Positions 28,064 to 37,916 of a stretch of 64,000 nt of DNA are shown piece after piece. Position 1 is the stretch's first letter. Every line of letters starts with the position of its first letter. Location: NCBI GenBank assembly GCA_963737555.1, contig CAVTTB010000009.1, forward strand, positions 186,001 through 250,000, written 5' to 3'. Position numbers and translations under genes: made by a program. This DNA is from JAHJQQ01 sp963737555 (lineage in GTDB: Bacteria; Pseudomonadota; Gammaproteobacteria; Thiohalobacterales; Thiohalobacteraceae). The notes under the pieces were generated by a model. It worked only from the letters and a program-made list of their open reading frames with translations, was not told the DNA's origin and did not search any database.

Positions 28064-29831
28064 ATGCCGATCCGTCTGCTTCCCCCGCAACTCGTCAACC
28101 AAATCGCCGCCGGCGAGGTGGTCGAACGTCCTGCGTCAGTGATCAAGGAAGTGCTGGAAAACAGCCTGGATGCCGGTGCGCGGCGCGTGGATATCGACGT
28201 CGAACAAGGTGGTCGCGCGTTGCTGCGCGTGCGCGACGATGGTATCGGTATCGCGCGCGATGAACTCGCGCTTGGCGCTGGCGCGACATGCCACCAGCAA
28301 AATCGCCAGTCTTGAAGATCTCGAACAGGTCGCCAGCCTGGGTTTCCGTGGCGAGGCGCTGCCCAGTATCGCATCGGTGTCGCGGCTCACCTTGACCTCG
28401 CGTACCGCGGAATCCGACGCCGGTTGGCGGGTCAGCGGCGACGGCTCGGAGCGGATGATGACGCCCGAACCGGCGGCGCATCCGCACGGCACCACCGTGG
28501 AAATCCGCGATCTGTTTTTCAACACCCCGGCGCGACGCAAATTCCTGCGTGCCGAGGCCACCGAATTCAAACATATCGAAGACGTGGTGCGACGTATCGC
28601 GCTCAGTCGTTTCAGTGTCGATATCACGCTCAATCACAATCAACGCGCCTTATGGCGTCTGCCGGCAGCGCAGACGCGCGCGCAGCGTGATCAACGCATC
28701 GCCAAACTCTGCGGCCAGCCCTTCATTGAGCAGAGTCTGTTTGTCGAACACGCGGCCGCCGGTTTGAGCCTGTCGGGTTGGATCGCGCAACCGACCTTCT
28801 CGCGCAGTCAGGCTGACTTGCAGTACTTCTTCGTCAACGGCCGCATGGTGCGCGATAAATTGATCGCGCATGCGGTGCGTCAAGCCTATCAAGACGTGCT
28901 GTTTCACGGCCGGCATCCGGCCTTCGTCTTGTATCTGGACATCGATCCGACCGCCGTCGATGTGAACGTGCATCCGGCCAAGCATGAGGTGCGCTTCCGC
29001 GACAGTCGTTTGGTGCATGATTTTCTGTTCCGTTCGCTGCACGAGGCCTTGGCCGATGTGCGTCCCAGTGTGGCTGAAGCTGCGGCTATGTCGGCGGCGC
29101 CAACGTTCGCGACTGTCAGTCGCGATTTCACGCAACAGCAGCCGATGCCCTTGCGCGTCGCCGAACACATCGAGACCTATGCGGCCTTGCATCCGCGTGT
29201 CGAATCCGCCGCTGCTGCGCTAGCACCGGTCATGCAGTCTGAATCCGATGCGCCTTTGGGTTATGCATTGGCGCAATTGCACGGCATTTTCATTCTGGCG
29301 CAGAACGCCGCCGGTCTGGTGCTGGTGGATATGCATGCCGCACATGAACGTATTACCTATGAGCGGCTTAAACACGCGTCTGAAGGTGAAGGTATTCGCG
29401 CGCAACCGCTGTTGGTGCCGGTGACGGTCGCCGTCAGTGAACGTGAAGCGGCATTGGCCGAAGAGGCCGTCGATGTGTTCGCGGAACTGGGTTTGGAGAT
29501 TGATCGACTCGGGCCGGAACAGTTGGTGGTACGGCAAGTGCCGGCATTATTGCGTAACGCCGATGTCGCCGCGCTGGTGCGCGATGTGTTGTCGGACATG
29601 AGCGAGCACGGCATCAGCACGCGCCTGCGTGAGGCACACAACGCGGTGCTCTCGACGATGGCCTGTCACGGTTCAGTGCGCGCCAACCGACAGTTGAGTA
29701 TCGCCGAGATGAATGCCCTGCTGCGCGATATGGAGCAGACCGAGCGCAGCGGCCAATGTAACCACGGCCGACCGACCTGGGTGCAGTTGCGCCTGGAGGA
29801 ACTGGATCGCCTGTTTCTGCGCGGCCAGTGA
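28064..29831 (+). CDS. mutL: DNA mismatch repair protein MutL, one frameshift
   Basis: GHKL ATPase coordinating mismatch repair. The N-terminus PIRLLPPQLVNQIAAGEVVE and VIKEVLENSLDAGA are in the first frame; after one extra base near 28271 the protein continues LARHATSKIASLEDLEQVAS, GFRGEALPSI and FFNTPARRKFLR. The C-terminal dimerisation domain contains DMHAAHERITYE, matching the DQHAx2Ex4E metal-binding endonuclease motif of MutL proteins from MutH-lacking bacteria. Restored length is about 589 residues. It overlaps miaA by 4 bases. Confidence 0.95.
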
Positions 29832-30800
29832 ACAACGCGGTGGATATGCCCACGCTCGACGCACCCGTGCTGTGCATTATGGGTCCAACGGCGGCAGGCA
29901 AGACCGGCCTGGCCGTGGAACTCGTGCAACGTTTTCCCTTCGACATTATCAGTGTGGATTCCGCGCTGGTGTATCGCGGCATGGATATCGGCACGGCCAA
30001 ACCGGATGCCGCGACGCTGCGCAGCGCGCCGCACCGGTTGATCGATTTCCTGGATCCGGCCGAGGCCTATTCCGCCGCGCGCTTCCGCGCCGATTGTTTG
30101 CGCGAGATGGAACAAATCCGCGCAGCCGGGCGTCTACCGTTGCTCGTGGGTGGAACCATGCTGTATTTCCGCGCGCTGCAGCAGGGATTGTCGCCGATGC
30201 CGAGCGCCGATGCCCAGCGCTGCGCGCGCGTCTGGAGGCGCAATGGCAGGAGCAGGGTCTTGAGGCCTTGCACGCGCAGCTTGCCGTGGTTGATCCGGCA
30301 GGCTGCGCGCGCGTATCCACCGCAACGATCCGCAGCGCATTTTGCGGGCGCTGGAGGTGTATGAACTCAGCGGTCGCCCGATGAGCGCGCATTTCGCAGA
30401 GCGTGATCCGAGCGTGCGCCCCGTGCCACTGCTCAAATTGGCCGTGGCACCGCCCGACCGCGAGGTGCTGCATGACCGCATCGGCCGGCGTTTTGCGCAG
30501 ATGCTCGATCAGGGTTTCGTTGCCGAGGTCGAGCAGCTGTACCGACGCCGTGACCTGGGTCTGCATCTCCCGGCCATCCGGGCGGTAGGCTATCGCCAGG
30601 TCTGGCAGTATTTGGCGGGTGAGTTGAGTTACGCCCAAATGTGCGAACGTGCGGTGATTGCCACACGCCAATATGCCAAGCGGCAAATGACCTGGCTGCG
30701 GGGTGATCCCGAGGTGATCTGGCTGGATTCCGATGCACCAGATTTGTTCGATCGGGTTTGTGATTTGCTACGGGAACATAAACTTGTGGATAAATTATGA
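29828..30800 (+). CDS. miaA: tRNA dimethylallyltransferase, two frameshifts
   Basis: Adds the dimethylallyl group to A37 of tRNAs reading UNN codons. The P-loop is IMGPTAAGKTGLAVEL; ISVDSALVYRGMDIGTAKP and LLVGGTMLYFRALQQGL are in the first frame. A missing base near 30210 moves the protein to LRARLEAQWQEQGLEAL, and another near 30302 moves it to ARIHRNDPQRILRALEVYE, followed by AIRAVGYRQVWQYLAGEL and TRQYAKRQMTWLR. All MiaA motifs are present, in order, across three frames. Restored length is about 324 residues, the usual size. Confidence 0.94.
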
Positions 30801-30949
30801 ATTTGACTATGCTACACTTTCGGTCAAGGCTAAAAGAAGCGAAACGTCATCTGGGTTGTGTAATTTGGTATTCGTTCAATGGCGTGCTCTGATGCAATAT
30901 TGGTTGGAATGTACCTTGGGCGAACATAATTAAAAGAAGGAGAACCGAA

Positions 30950-31207
30950 ATGTCACGTGGACAATCCCTACAGGAACCCTTCCTCAATGCGCTGCGTAAG
31001 GAACGTGTGCCTGTATCGATCTATCTTGTGAATGGAATCAAGTTGCAAGGCCAGATCGAATCCTTCGATCAATTTGTCGTGCTGTTGAAAAATAGTGTCA
31101 GTCAGATGGTCTACAAACACGCCATTTCAACGGTGGTGCCGGCGCGCAATGTGCGCATCCCGGGTGCCGATGAAGTGCCGAGCGGTCCGGAACCGGGTAA
31201 TGCCTGA
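30950..31207 (+). CDS. hfq: RNA chaperone Hfq
   Basis: Hexameric Sm-like RNA chaperone for small-RNA regulation. The protein is 85 residues. Sm1 begins QSLQEPFLNALRKERVPVSI with the U-binding residues; Sm2 has the invariant QMVYKHAISTVVP. The C-terminal tail is short, as in pseudomonads. AGAAGGAG lies just before the ATG. A ~150-base AT-rich gap separates it from miaA and could hold its own promoter. Confidence 0.98.
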   Translation: MSRGQSLQEPFLNALRKERVPVSIYLVNGIKLQGQIESFDQFVVLLKNSVSQMVYKHAISTVVPARNVRIPGADEVPSGPEPGNA

Positions 31208-31235
31208 TCCGACTGTCCTATGCGGGGTGCGTTGA

Positions 31236-32555
31236 TTGTTCGAACGCCCCCGCAGTGGTGAACGCGCCATTCTGGTCCACGTCGATTTCCCCGGCGAGCG
31301 CGAACCCGAAGATCTCCAGGAATTCTCCGATTTAGCGACCTCGGCAGGTGCCGAGCCGGTCGTGGTGGTGACGGCTGTGCGTCCCAGTCCCGATCCCAAA
31401 TACTTCGTCGGCAGCGGTAAAGCGGAAGAGATCCACGCGGCTGTGGTCGAGCATGAGATCGAGTTGGTGTTGTTCAACCACAGCCTGTCACCGAGTCAGG
31501 AACGTAATCTGGAAAAACTCCTGCAATGCCGGGTGCTGGATCGCACCGGTTTGATCCTGGATATCTTCGCTCAGCGCGCCCGTTCCTTTGAAGGCAAGCT
31601 GCAGGTCGAGTTGGCGCAGTTGCAACATCTGTCCACGCGACTGGTGCGCGGCTGGAGCCACCTCGAACGGCAGAAGGGCGGTATCGGTCTGCGCGGACCC
31701 GGCGAGACGCAGCTGGAAACGGATCGACGTCTGCTGGGTGCGCGCATCAAGCAACTGCACCGGCGGCTGGACAAGGTGCAGCGCCAGCGCGCCCAAGGCC
31801 GCCGTGCACGTGATCGCGCCGAGCTGCCGACAGCGTCGCTGGTCGGTTATACCAACGCTGGCAAATCCACGTTGTTCAATACGCTGACCGGCGCGGACGT
31901 GTATGCCGCCGATCAGTTGTTCGCGACCCTGGACCCGACCCTGCGGCGGCTGGACATCGCCGAGGTCGGACCGGTGATTCTGGCGGACACGGTCGGCTTT
32001 GTACGGCATCTGCCCCACGACTTGGTCGCGGCCTTCCGCGCGACCTTGGAAGAGACGCGCGGTGCCGATCTGTTATTGCATGTGGTGGACGCCAGTGATC
32101 CATCACGCAGTGAACGCATCGGTCAGGTCAACCAGGTATTGCAGGAGGTCGGGGCCGGCGAGGTGCCGCAATTGTTGGTGTATAACAAGCTGGACCGTCT
32201 CGACGAGGCGCCGCGCCTGGAGCGCGACGCGGAGGGAAAGCCGACGCGGGTGTGGGTTTCCGCGCAATCTGGCGCGGGCCTGGAGCTGCTGCGTGAGGCG
32301 ATCGGGGAACGGCTCAAGGGGGCGGTCGCGAGCGGCTGGTTGCGTGTGCCGGCGGCGGCCGGGCGGTTGCGTGCCGAGCTGTTTCGCAGCGGTGCCGTGC
32401 GACAGGAACGCTATGAGAACGGCGGTGCGTGCTGGCTGGAGGTGGCTTTGCCGCGTGCCGAACTGGAGCGCCAGTGCGCGCGTCAGGGCATCGAGTGCCG
32501 TTTATTCCTGGCGCCGGAGGGTGATTTCCTTGCGGGCGCGGCCCAAGCCCCATAA
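31236..32555 (+). CDS. hflX: ribosome-associated GTPase HflX
   Basis: GTPase that splits stalled or heat-damaged 70S ribosomes. The protein is 439 residues. The N-terminal HflX domain includes VGSGKAEEIHAAV and LFNHSLSPSQERNLEK; a helical linker contains the KGGIGLRGPGETQLETDRR motif; the G domain has G1 GYTNAGKSTLFN, G3 DTVGFVRHLPHDLV and G4 NKLD. TTG at 31236 gives the normal start just after hfq, and GCGGGG lies upstream. The gene is intact. Confidence 0.97.
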   Translation: MFERPRSGERAILVHVDFPGEREPEDLQEFSDLATSAGAEPVVVVTAVRPSPDPKYFVGSGKAEEIHAAVVEHEIELVLFNHSLSPSQERNLEKLLQCRVLDRTGLILDIFAQRARSFEGKLQVELAQLQHLSTRLVRGWSHLERQKGGIGLRGPGETQLETDRRLLGARIKQLHRRLDKVQRQRAQGRRARDRAELPTASLVGYTNAGKSTLFNTLTGADVYAADQLFATLDPTLRRLDIAEVGPVILADTVGFVRHLPHDLVAAFRATLEETRGADLLLHVVDASDPSRSERIGQVNQVLQEVGAGEVPQLLVYNKLDRLDEAPRLERDAEGKPTRVWVSAQSGAGLELLREAIGERLKGAVASGWLRVPAAAGRLRAELFRSGAVRQERYENGGACWLEVALPRAELERQCARQGIECRLFLAPEGDFLAGAAQAP

Positions 32556-32731
32556 AATCACGCGTCTTGGCACACGAGCACGCGCCTGATCGGCAAACAC
32601 AAGGTAACGAAGACGTGTGCGACACACGGATTCCGGAACAGAATTACAATCCCTAATGCGTGGTGATTGCAGGACGGCTGGAGCACCCGCTTCGGTCGCA
32701 GCCTGGGATCGCCCACGACGGAGCAAATGCG

Positions 32732-33946
32732 ATGGCTTGGAATGAACCGGGTGGCGGCAAAGACCCCTGGAGTGGACAAGGGAGTGGACGTGGTGGCGAC
32801 CAAGGTCCGCCGGATCTGGATGAGATCGTGCGCAAGCTGCAGGCCAAGATGGGCGGCCTGTTTGGCGGCCGTCGTGGCGGTGGTGCGGGCGTGGGTGGCG
32901 GCGGCAGCATGCGCTCCTTGGGCGCAATCGTCGGCGTCGCCGCTGTCGTGTGGCTGTTGGTCGGCGGCATCTACATCGTCGACGAAGGCAAGCGCGGGGT
33001 CGAGCTGACCTTTGGTAAATTCAGCCAGGTGACCATGCCTGGTCCGCATTGGCATATTCCTTATCCCATCGAACAGGTCGATCTGGTCGACGTCGAACAG
33101 CGGCGCTTCGTTGAAGTGGGTTACCGTTCCGGCGGCAGCGGTACCAGCAATCAGCAGCCGGTGCCCCGTGAGGCGCTGATGCTGACCGAAGACGAGAACA
33201 TCGTCGATATCCGTGTTGCGGTGCAGTACCAGGTTAAAGATGCGCGCGAATATCTGTTCAATGTGCGCGACCCTGACGATACGCTGAAGCAGGCGACCGA
33301 GAGTGCCATCCGCGAAATCATCGGCAAAAGCAAAATGGATTTCGTGTTGACCGAGGGTCGCGGTGAAGTCGCGGTTCAGGCCAAGGCGCTGATCCAAACC
33401 ATCTTGGATCAATACAAGATCGGCATGCTGGTGACGACGGTGAACTTGCAGGATGCCCAGCCGCCGGAAGAGGTGCAGGGTTCTTTTGTCGACGCCATCA
33501 AGGCGCGCGAAGACGAGGAACGGCAGAAGAACGAAGCCAAGGCCTATGCCAACGAAGTGATCCCCAAGGCCCGCGGCGCGGCAGCGCGGCAGATGGAAGA
33601 GGCCAATGGTTACAAGCTCAGTGTGATCGCCAAAGCCGAGGGTGAGGCCAGCCGTTTCGAACAACTGCTGACCGAATATAGCAAGGCCCCGGAAGTGACG
33701 CGCAAACGTTTGTACCTGGACACCATGCAAGACGTATTGACCAGTAGCAGCAAAGTGACGGTCGATGTCTCCAAGGGCAATAATCTGCTCTATTTGCCGC
33801 TCGATCAGATGCTGCAAGGCGCTGCGGCCGCCGCTGCGGCGCAGCCGCGTAGTTTCATGGATAGCGGGAACAGCGCTATTTCCGACACAGCGCCGAACGC
33901 CGTCGATAATCGCAGCGATACGCGCAGCAGCCGGGAGCCACGCTAA
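32732..33946 (+). CDS. hflK: HflK, SPFH-domain regulator of FtsH
   Basis: Membrane protein forming the HflKC cage around FtsH. The protein is 404 residues. The N-terminus is Gly/Pro-rich and cytoplasmic (MAWNEPGGGKDPW), then one membrane helix (AIVGVAAVVWLLVGGIYIV), the SPFH/band-7 domain (GPHWHIPYPIEQVDLVDVEQ) and a charged coiled coil (AYANEVIPKARGAAARQMEE). The tail is Ala-rich. ATG 32732 with GGAG 8 bases upstream is the family start; the open frame upstream to 32660 is not conserved. The stop overlaps the hflC start by one base. Confidence 0.97.
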   Translation: MAWNEPGGGKDPWSGQGSGRGGDQGPPDLDEIVRKLQAKMGGLFGGRRGGGAGVGGGGSMRSLGAIVGVAAVVWLLVGGIYIVDEGKRGVELTFGKFSQVTMPGPHWHIPYPIEQVDLVDVEQRRFVEVGYRSGGSGTSNQQPVPREALMLTEDENIVDIRVAVQYQVKDAREYLFNVRDPDDTLKQATESAIREIIGKSKMDFVLTEGRGEVAVQAKALIQTILDQYKIGMLVTTVNLQDAQPPEEVQGSFVDAIKAREDEERQKNEAKAYANEVIPKARGAAARQMEEANGYKLSVIAKAEGEASRFEQLLTEYSKAPEVTRKRLYLDTMQDVLTSSSKVTVDVSKGNNLLYLPLDQMLQGAAAAAAAQPRSFMDSGNSAISDTAPNAVDNRSDTRSSREPR

Positions 33947-34818
33947 TGTCCTCGAATAGAATGCCAAGTTTGATTGTCCTGGCGGTGGGCGTGTTGCTGG
34001 TAGCTTCGTTCTCCGTCTTCAAAGTCTATGAATGGGAGCGTGTCGTTCTGTTCCGCCTGGGTGAAATCGTCCGCACGGACTACGAACCTGGCTTGCATTT
34101 CATGATTCCCATCATCAATAACGTGCGCAAATTCGACGCGCGCGTACTGTCCTTGGATGTCGAGCCGGAACGCTTCCTGACCGCAGAAAAGAAAAACGTC
34201 ATCGTCGATTCCTTCGTCAAATGGCGTATCGACGATGTGACGCGTTTCTATACGGCGGTGCTGGGTGATGAGGCGCAGGCCCGTCAGCGTCTGGATCAGA
34301 TCATCAAAGATGGCATGCGCGGCGAATTCAGCAAGCGCACCATCAACGAGGTGATCTCCGGCGAGCGCAGCCGCATCATGAGTGCGCTGGCTGTGAATGC
34401 CAATCAACAGGCCAAGGAATTGGGTATCACCATCGTCGATGTGCGCATCAAGCGCATCGACTTGCCGCCCGACGTCAACAGCGCGGTCTATCGGCGCATG
34501 GAGGCGGAACGCGCACGCGTGGCCAAGGATTTCCGTTCCCGAGGTTACGAAGCCTCGGAACGCATCCGCGCCGATGCCGATCGTCAGCGTGAGGTGATTA
34601 TCGCCGAGGCCTATCGCGATGCCGAGCAGGTGCGTGGTGAAGGCGATGCGATTGCGGCGGATACTTACGCCAAGGCGTATACGAAGAATGCGGAATTCTA
34701 TGCGTTCTATCGCAGCTTGAATGCGTACCGCGCTGCCTTCGGCGGCAAGGACCTGCTGGTGCTCGAGCCCGACAGCGAGTTCTTCCAGTACTTCAAGGGT
34801 GGTAAGGGCGGCAATTGA
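33946..34818 (+). CDS. hflC: HflC, SPFH-domain regulator of FtsH
   Basis: Partner of HflK. The protein is 290 residues with an N-terminal membrane helix (SLIVLAVGVLLVASFSVFKV), the SPFH domain (EPGLHFMIPIINNVRKFDAR) and the conserved C-terminal region ERARVAKDFRSRGYEASERI, ending YFKGGKGGN. The start codon overlaps the hflK stop (TAATG), so expression is coupled. The gene is intact. Confidence 0.97.
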   Translation: MSSNRMPSLIVLAVGVLLVASFSVFKVYEWERVVLFRLGEIVRTDYEPGLHFMIPIINNVRKFDARVLSLDVEPERFLTAEKKNVIVDSFVKWRIDDVTRFYTAVLGDEAQARQRLDQIIKDGMRGEFSKRTINEVISGERSRIMSALAVNANQQAKELGITIVDVRIKRIDLPPDVNSAVYRRMEAERARVAKDFRSRGYEASERIRADADRQREVIIAEAYRDAEQVRGEGDAIAADTYAKAYTKNAEFYAFYRSLNAYRAAFGGKDLLVLEPDSEFFQYFKGGKGGN

Positions 34819-34857
34819 GGCCTTGTGCTGATGTAGGCGCATGGCGCGGGTGGCGGC

Positions 34858-35043
34858 ATGTTCGATGATCTGCTCGCGGCCTTGGCGTTGTTGCTGGTAG
34901 TGGAGGGTATCTTGCCCTTTCTCAATCCGGGCGCACTGCGGCGTACATTGCAGGGCATCGGCCAGATGGATGATCGCAGTCTGCGCATGATGGGTTTGGT
35001 CAGCATGCTCTGTGGCGTGGCACTGTTGTACCTGGTGCGCTGA
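34858..35043 (+). CDS. small DUF2065 membrane protein (YjeT-like)
   Basis: A 61-residue protein with two hydrophobic helices (LLAALALLLVVEGILPFLNP and MMGLVSMLCGVALLYLVR) separated by a charged loop. This size, sequence and position between hflC and the hisZ/purA genes match the DUF2065/YjeT family, whose function is unknown. GGCGGC/GCGGG lies upstream of the ATG. Confidence 0.85.
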   Translation: MFDDLLAALALLLVVEGILPFLNPGALRRTLQGIGQMDDRSLRMMGLVSMLCGVALLYLVR

Positions 35044-35069
35044 GCCAACAACGAACAAGAAAGGCGAAC

Positions 35070-36254
35070 ATGAGCGGGATCGATCACTGGTTGTTGCCGG
35101 AAGGCATCGAGGAAATGCTGCCGGAACAGGCTTGGCGCCTGGAGTGCGTGCGGCGGCGTTTGCTGGACGCATATCGTAGCTGCGGCTATGCCTTGATCAT
35201 GCCGCCGATGGTCGAGTTCCTGGAATCGTTGCTGACCGGGACCGGTCGCGATCTCGATCTGCAGACATTCAAACTCACCGATCAACTCACCGGTCGGCTG
35301 CTCGGTGTACGTGCCGATATGACGCCGCAGGCCGCACGCATCGACGCCCACGCGCTCAAGCGCGAAGAGCCGACACGTTTGTGTTATCTGGGTACGGTGT
35401 TGCACACCCGGCCGGATGGTTTCGCCGGCTCGCGCAGTCCGCTGCAGGTGGGTTGCGAATTGTTCGGTCATGCCGGCATCGAGAGCGATCTGGAAATCCT
35501 CGGCCTGATGCTGGAGACGCTGACGCTGACCGGCATCGAGCAGGTGCATCTGGATTTGGGGCATGTCGGCATCTTCCGCGCGCTGGCCGAAGGTGCGGGT
35601 TTGACGGCCGAGCAGGAAGCGGATTTGTTCGACGTGCTGCAACGCAAGGCATTGCCGGAGATCGAAGCGTTGCTGGCCTCCTTTGGTACGGCGGCGCCGT
35701 GGCGCGAGCGTCTGGCGCGATTGGCTACGCTGCACGGCGGCGCCGAGGTGTTGCAGCAGGCTCGTCCGGTTTTGGACGGGGCAGGTGACGCGGTTGTCGC
35801 GGCACTGGATAATCTCGCCGCCATCGCCGCGCAGGTGCAGGCGCGTTGGCCGCAACTGCCGCTGCATTTCGATTTGGCGGAACTGCGCGGCTACGGTTAT
35901 CAGACTGGCGTGGTGTTCGCGGCCTTCGTGCCGGGCTGTGGCCAGGAAGTCGCGCGCGGCGGGCGTTACGATCAGATCGGCGAAGTGTTCGGTCGCGCCC
36001 GCCCGGCGACCGGATTTTCCGCCGATTTGCGCACGCTGATGGTGTTGTCGCACGCTGAGGCGGAAGCTGCGCGAGGTGCGGTGTTTGCGCCAGCGCTCTT
36101 CGATGCGGCACTCACCGCGGCGATCAATGCGCTACGCGCCGATGGCGAACAGGTTATTCGTGCATTGCCCGGTCAGGTCGGTGGTGCCCGTGAGATGGGT
36201 TGCGACCGCGAATTGCAGCAACGAGGTGAGCAGTGGGTCGTCAAGAAACTTTAA
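35070..36254 (+). CDS. hisZ: ATP phosphoribosyltransferase regulatory subunit
   Basis: Histidyl-tRNA-synthetase-like protein that activates the short form of HisG in the first step of histidine synthesis. The protein is 394 residues. Class II fold motifs are seen in LLDAYRSCGYALIMPPMVEF, then RLLGVRADMTPQAARI, LCYLGTVLHTRP and QVGCELFGHAGIESDLEIL. The C-terminal part has VARGGRYDQIGEVFGRARPA but no anticodon-binding domain, which separates it from HisS. Its presence implies a short HisG elsewhere in the genome. The hflC-DUF2065-hisZ-purA order is conserved. Confidence 0.95.
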   Translation: MSGIDHWLLPEGIEEMLPEQAWRLECVRRRLLDAYRSCGYALIMPPMVEFLESLLTGTGRDLDLQTFKLTDQLTGRLLGVRADMTPQAARIDAHALKREEPTRLCYLGTVLHTRPDGFAGSRSPLQVGCELFGHAGIESDLEILGLMLETLTLTGIEQVHLDLGHVGIFRALAEGAGLTAEQEADLFDVLQRKALPEIEALLASFGTAAPWRERLARLATLHGGAEVLQQARPVLDGAGDAVVAALDNLAAIAAQVQARWPQLPLHFDLAELRGYGYQTGVVFAAFVPGCGQEVARGGRYDQIGEVFGRARPATGFSADLRTLMVLSHAEAEAARGAVFAPALFDAALTAAINALRADGEQVIRALPGQVGGAREMGCDRELQQRGEQWVVKKL

Positions 36255-36323
36255 GTTTCCGGAATTAAAATTTATACGAATCACGCGCCCAGCCGGCGCA
36301 CGAGGACGGGAGAACGCAGGTCG

Positions 36324-37619
36324 ATGGGCAAGAATGTAGTAGTGATCGGTACCCAGTGGGGCGATGAAGGTAAGGGCAAGGTGGTTGATCTGCTCACCGA
36401 ACGCGCCGCGGCTGTCGTGCGCTTCCAGGGTGGCCATAACGCCGGTCATACCCTGGTGATTGAGGGCAAGAAGACCGTCCTGCATCTTATCCCCTCCGGT
36501 GTGTTGCGCGAGAATGTGCAGTGCCTGATCGGCAACGGCGTGGTGCTGTCGCCGCAGGCGCTGTTCGAAGAGATTGGCATGCTGGAGAGCAACGGCGTGC
36601 CGGCGCGCGAGCGGCTGAAGATCAGCGAGGCCTGCGCGTTGATTCTGCCGTATCACGTCGCACTCGATCATGCGCGCGAGAAGGCGCGCGGCAAGGCCGC
36701 CATCGGCACCACCGGTCGTGGTATCGGTCCGGCCTACGAAGACAAGATTTCACGTCGTGGGTTGCGTTTGGGTGATCTGTTCCACCGCGAACGCTTTGCC
36801 GCCAAGCTCGGTGAGGTGCTCGATTATCACAACTTCGCGCTGGTGAATTATTTCAAGTGCGATCCGGTCGACTTTCAGAAGACGCTGGACGAAGCCTTCA
36901 GCATGGCCGATCAGTTGCAGTCGATGGTCGGTGACGTGCCGGAGATTCTGGCGCAGTGCCGTCGTAACGGCGACAACGTGATGTTCGAGGGTGCGCAGGG
37001 TGCATTGTTGGATATCGATCACGGCACCTATCCGTTCGTGACCTCGTCCAACACTACCGCCGGCGGTGCCTGCACCGGCAGCGGCGTCGGCCCGCGCAAT
37101 CTGGATTACATCCTCGGCATCACCAAGGCGTACACGACGCGCGTCGGTGCCGGTCCGTTCCCGACCGAGTTGTTCGACGAAATGGGCGAGCACCTGGCCA
37201 AGCGCGGTCACGAATTCGGTTCCACCACCGGCCGTCCGCGCCGCTGTGGCTGGTTCGATGCCGTGGCCCTGCGCCGCGCCAACCAACTGAACAGCGTCAC
37301 CGGCCTGTGTATCACCAAACTCGACGTGCTCGACGGTCTCGACACGATCCGTCTGTGCGTGGGTTATCGTTGTGGCAATGAAGACCGTTTGACGCCACCG
37401 ATCGGCGCCGAGGCCTTCGCGACTTGCGAGCCGATTTACGAAGAAGTGCCGGGCTGGAAGGACTCCACCGTCGGCGTGCGCGAATACGACAAATTACCGC
37501 CGAATGCGAAGGCGTATCTGAAACGTATCGAAGAAGTTGTTGGCTGCCCGATCGACATTATTTCGACCGGACCGGACCGTGTGGACACGATTATCCTGCG
37601 GCATCCGTTTGATAGCTGA
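36324..37619 (+). CDS. purA: adenylosuccinate synthetase
   Basis: Makes adenylosuccinate from IMP, aspartate and GTP. The protein is 431 residues. The GTP P-loop QWGDEGKGKVVDLLTE, the IMP-site GGHNAGHTLV, the switch TTGRGIGPAYEDKISRRGL, FEGAQGALLDIDHGTYPFVT and the C-terminal STGPDRVDTI are all intact. The ATG at 36324 follows GGGAG about 10 bases upstream. No frame problems. Confidence 0.98.
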   Translation: MGKNVVVIGTQWGDEGKGKVVDLLTERAAAVVRFQGGHNAGHTLVIEGKKTVLHLIPSGVLRENVQCLIGNGVVLSPQALFEEIGMLESNGVPARERLKISEACALILPYHVALDHAREKARGKAAIGTTGRGIGPAYEDKISRRGLRLGDLFHRERFAAKLGEVLDYHNFALVNYFKCDPVDFQKTLDEAFSMADQLQSMVGDVPEILAQCRRNGDNVMFEGAQGALLDIDHGTYPFVTSSNTTAGGACTGSGVGPRNLDYILGITKAYTTRVGAGPFPTELFDEMGEHLAKRGHEFGSTTGRPRRCGWFDAVALRRANQLNSVTGLCITKLDVLDGLDTIRLCVGYRCGNEDRLTPPIGAEAFATCEPIYEEVPGWKDSTVGVREYDKLPPNAKAYLKRIEEVVGCPIDIISTGPDRVDTIILRHPFDS

Positions 37620-37634
37620 TTGGCTTATATTAGG

Positions 37635-37708
37635 AGTAGCCCGGATGGAGCGCAGCGAAATCCGGGAGATGCTGTACCCGCATGAGACATGCGCTGCATG
37701 CGGGTTAC
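37635..37708. repeat. REP-like tandem hairpins after purA
   Basis: GTAGCCCGGAT opens the element, as at 7373. The first hairpin pairs CCCGGAT with ATCCGGG around GGAGCGCAGCGAA; the second pairs ACCCGCATG with CATGCGGGT. The stretch fills the space between purA and the tRNA gene and may end transcription from both sides. Confidence 0.75.
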
Positions 37709-37715
37709 ATTAAGA

Positions 37716-37801
<86 letters not shown>

Positions 37802-37916
37802 GGTGGTCGAACCCGGGCAAAACCCGAAGTCCGAGAGCCGCGCACTTTACCCGCCGCCCCCGCCCTTGTCAACGCGAGCCCGGGCGACCAAATCAAATGA
37901 TTTATTACGGATGACT

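Noticed and set aside
32558..33967. 469-codon open frame opposite hflK
   Set aside because: Shadow of hflK; the plus-strand SPFH motifs are unmistakable.
33943..36053. Two long minus-strand frames opposite hflC and hisZ
   Set aside because: Both are antisense to clearly conserved proteins and have no recognisable domains.
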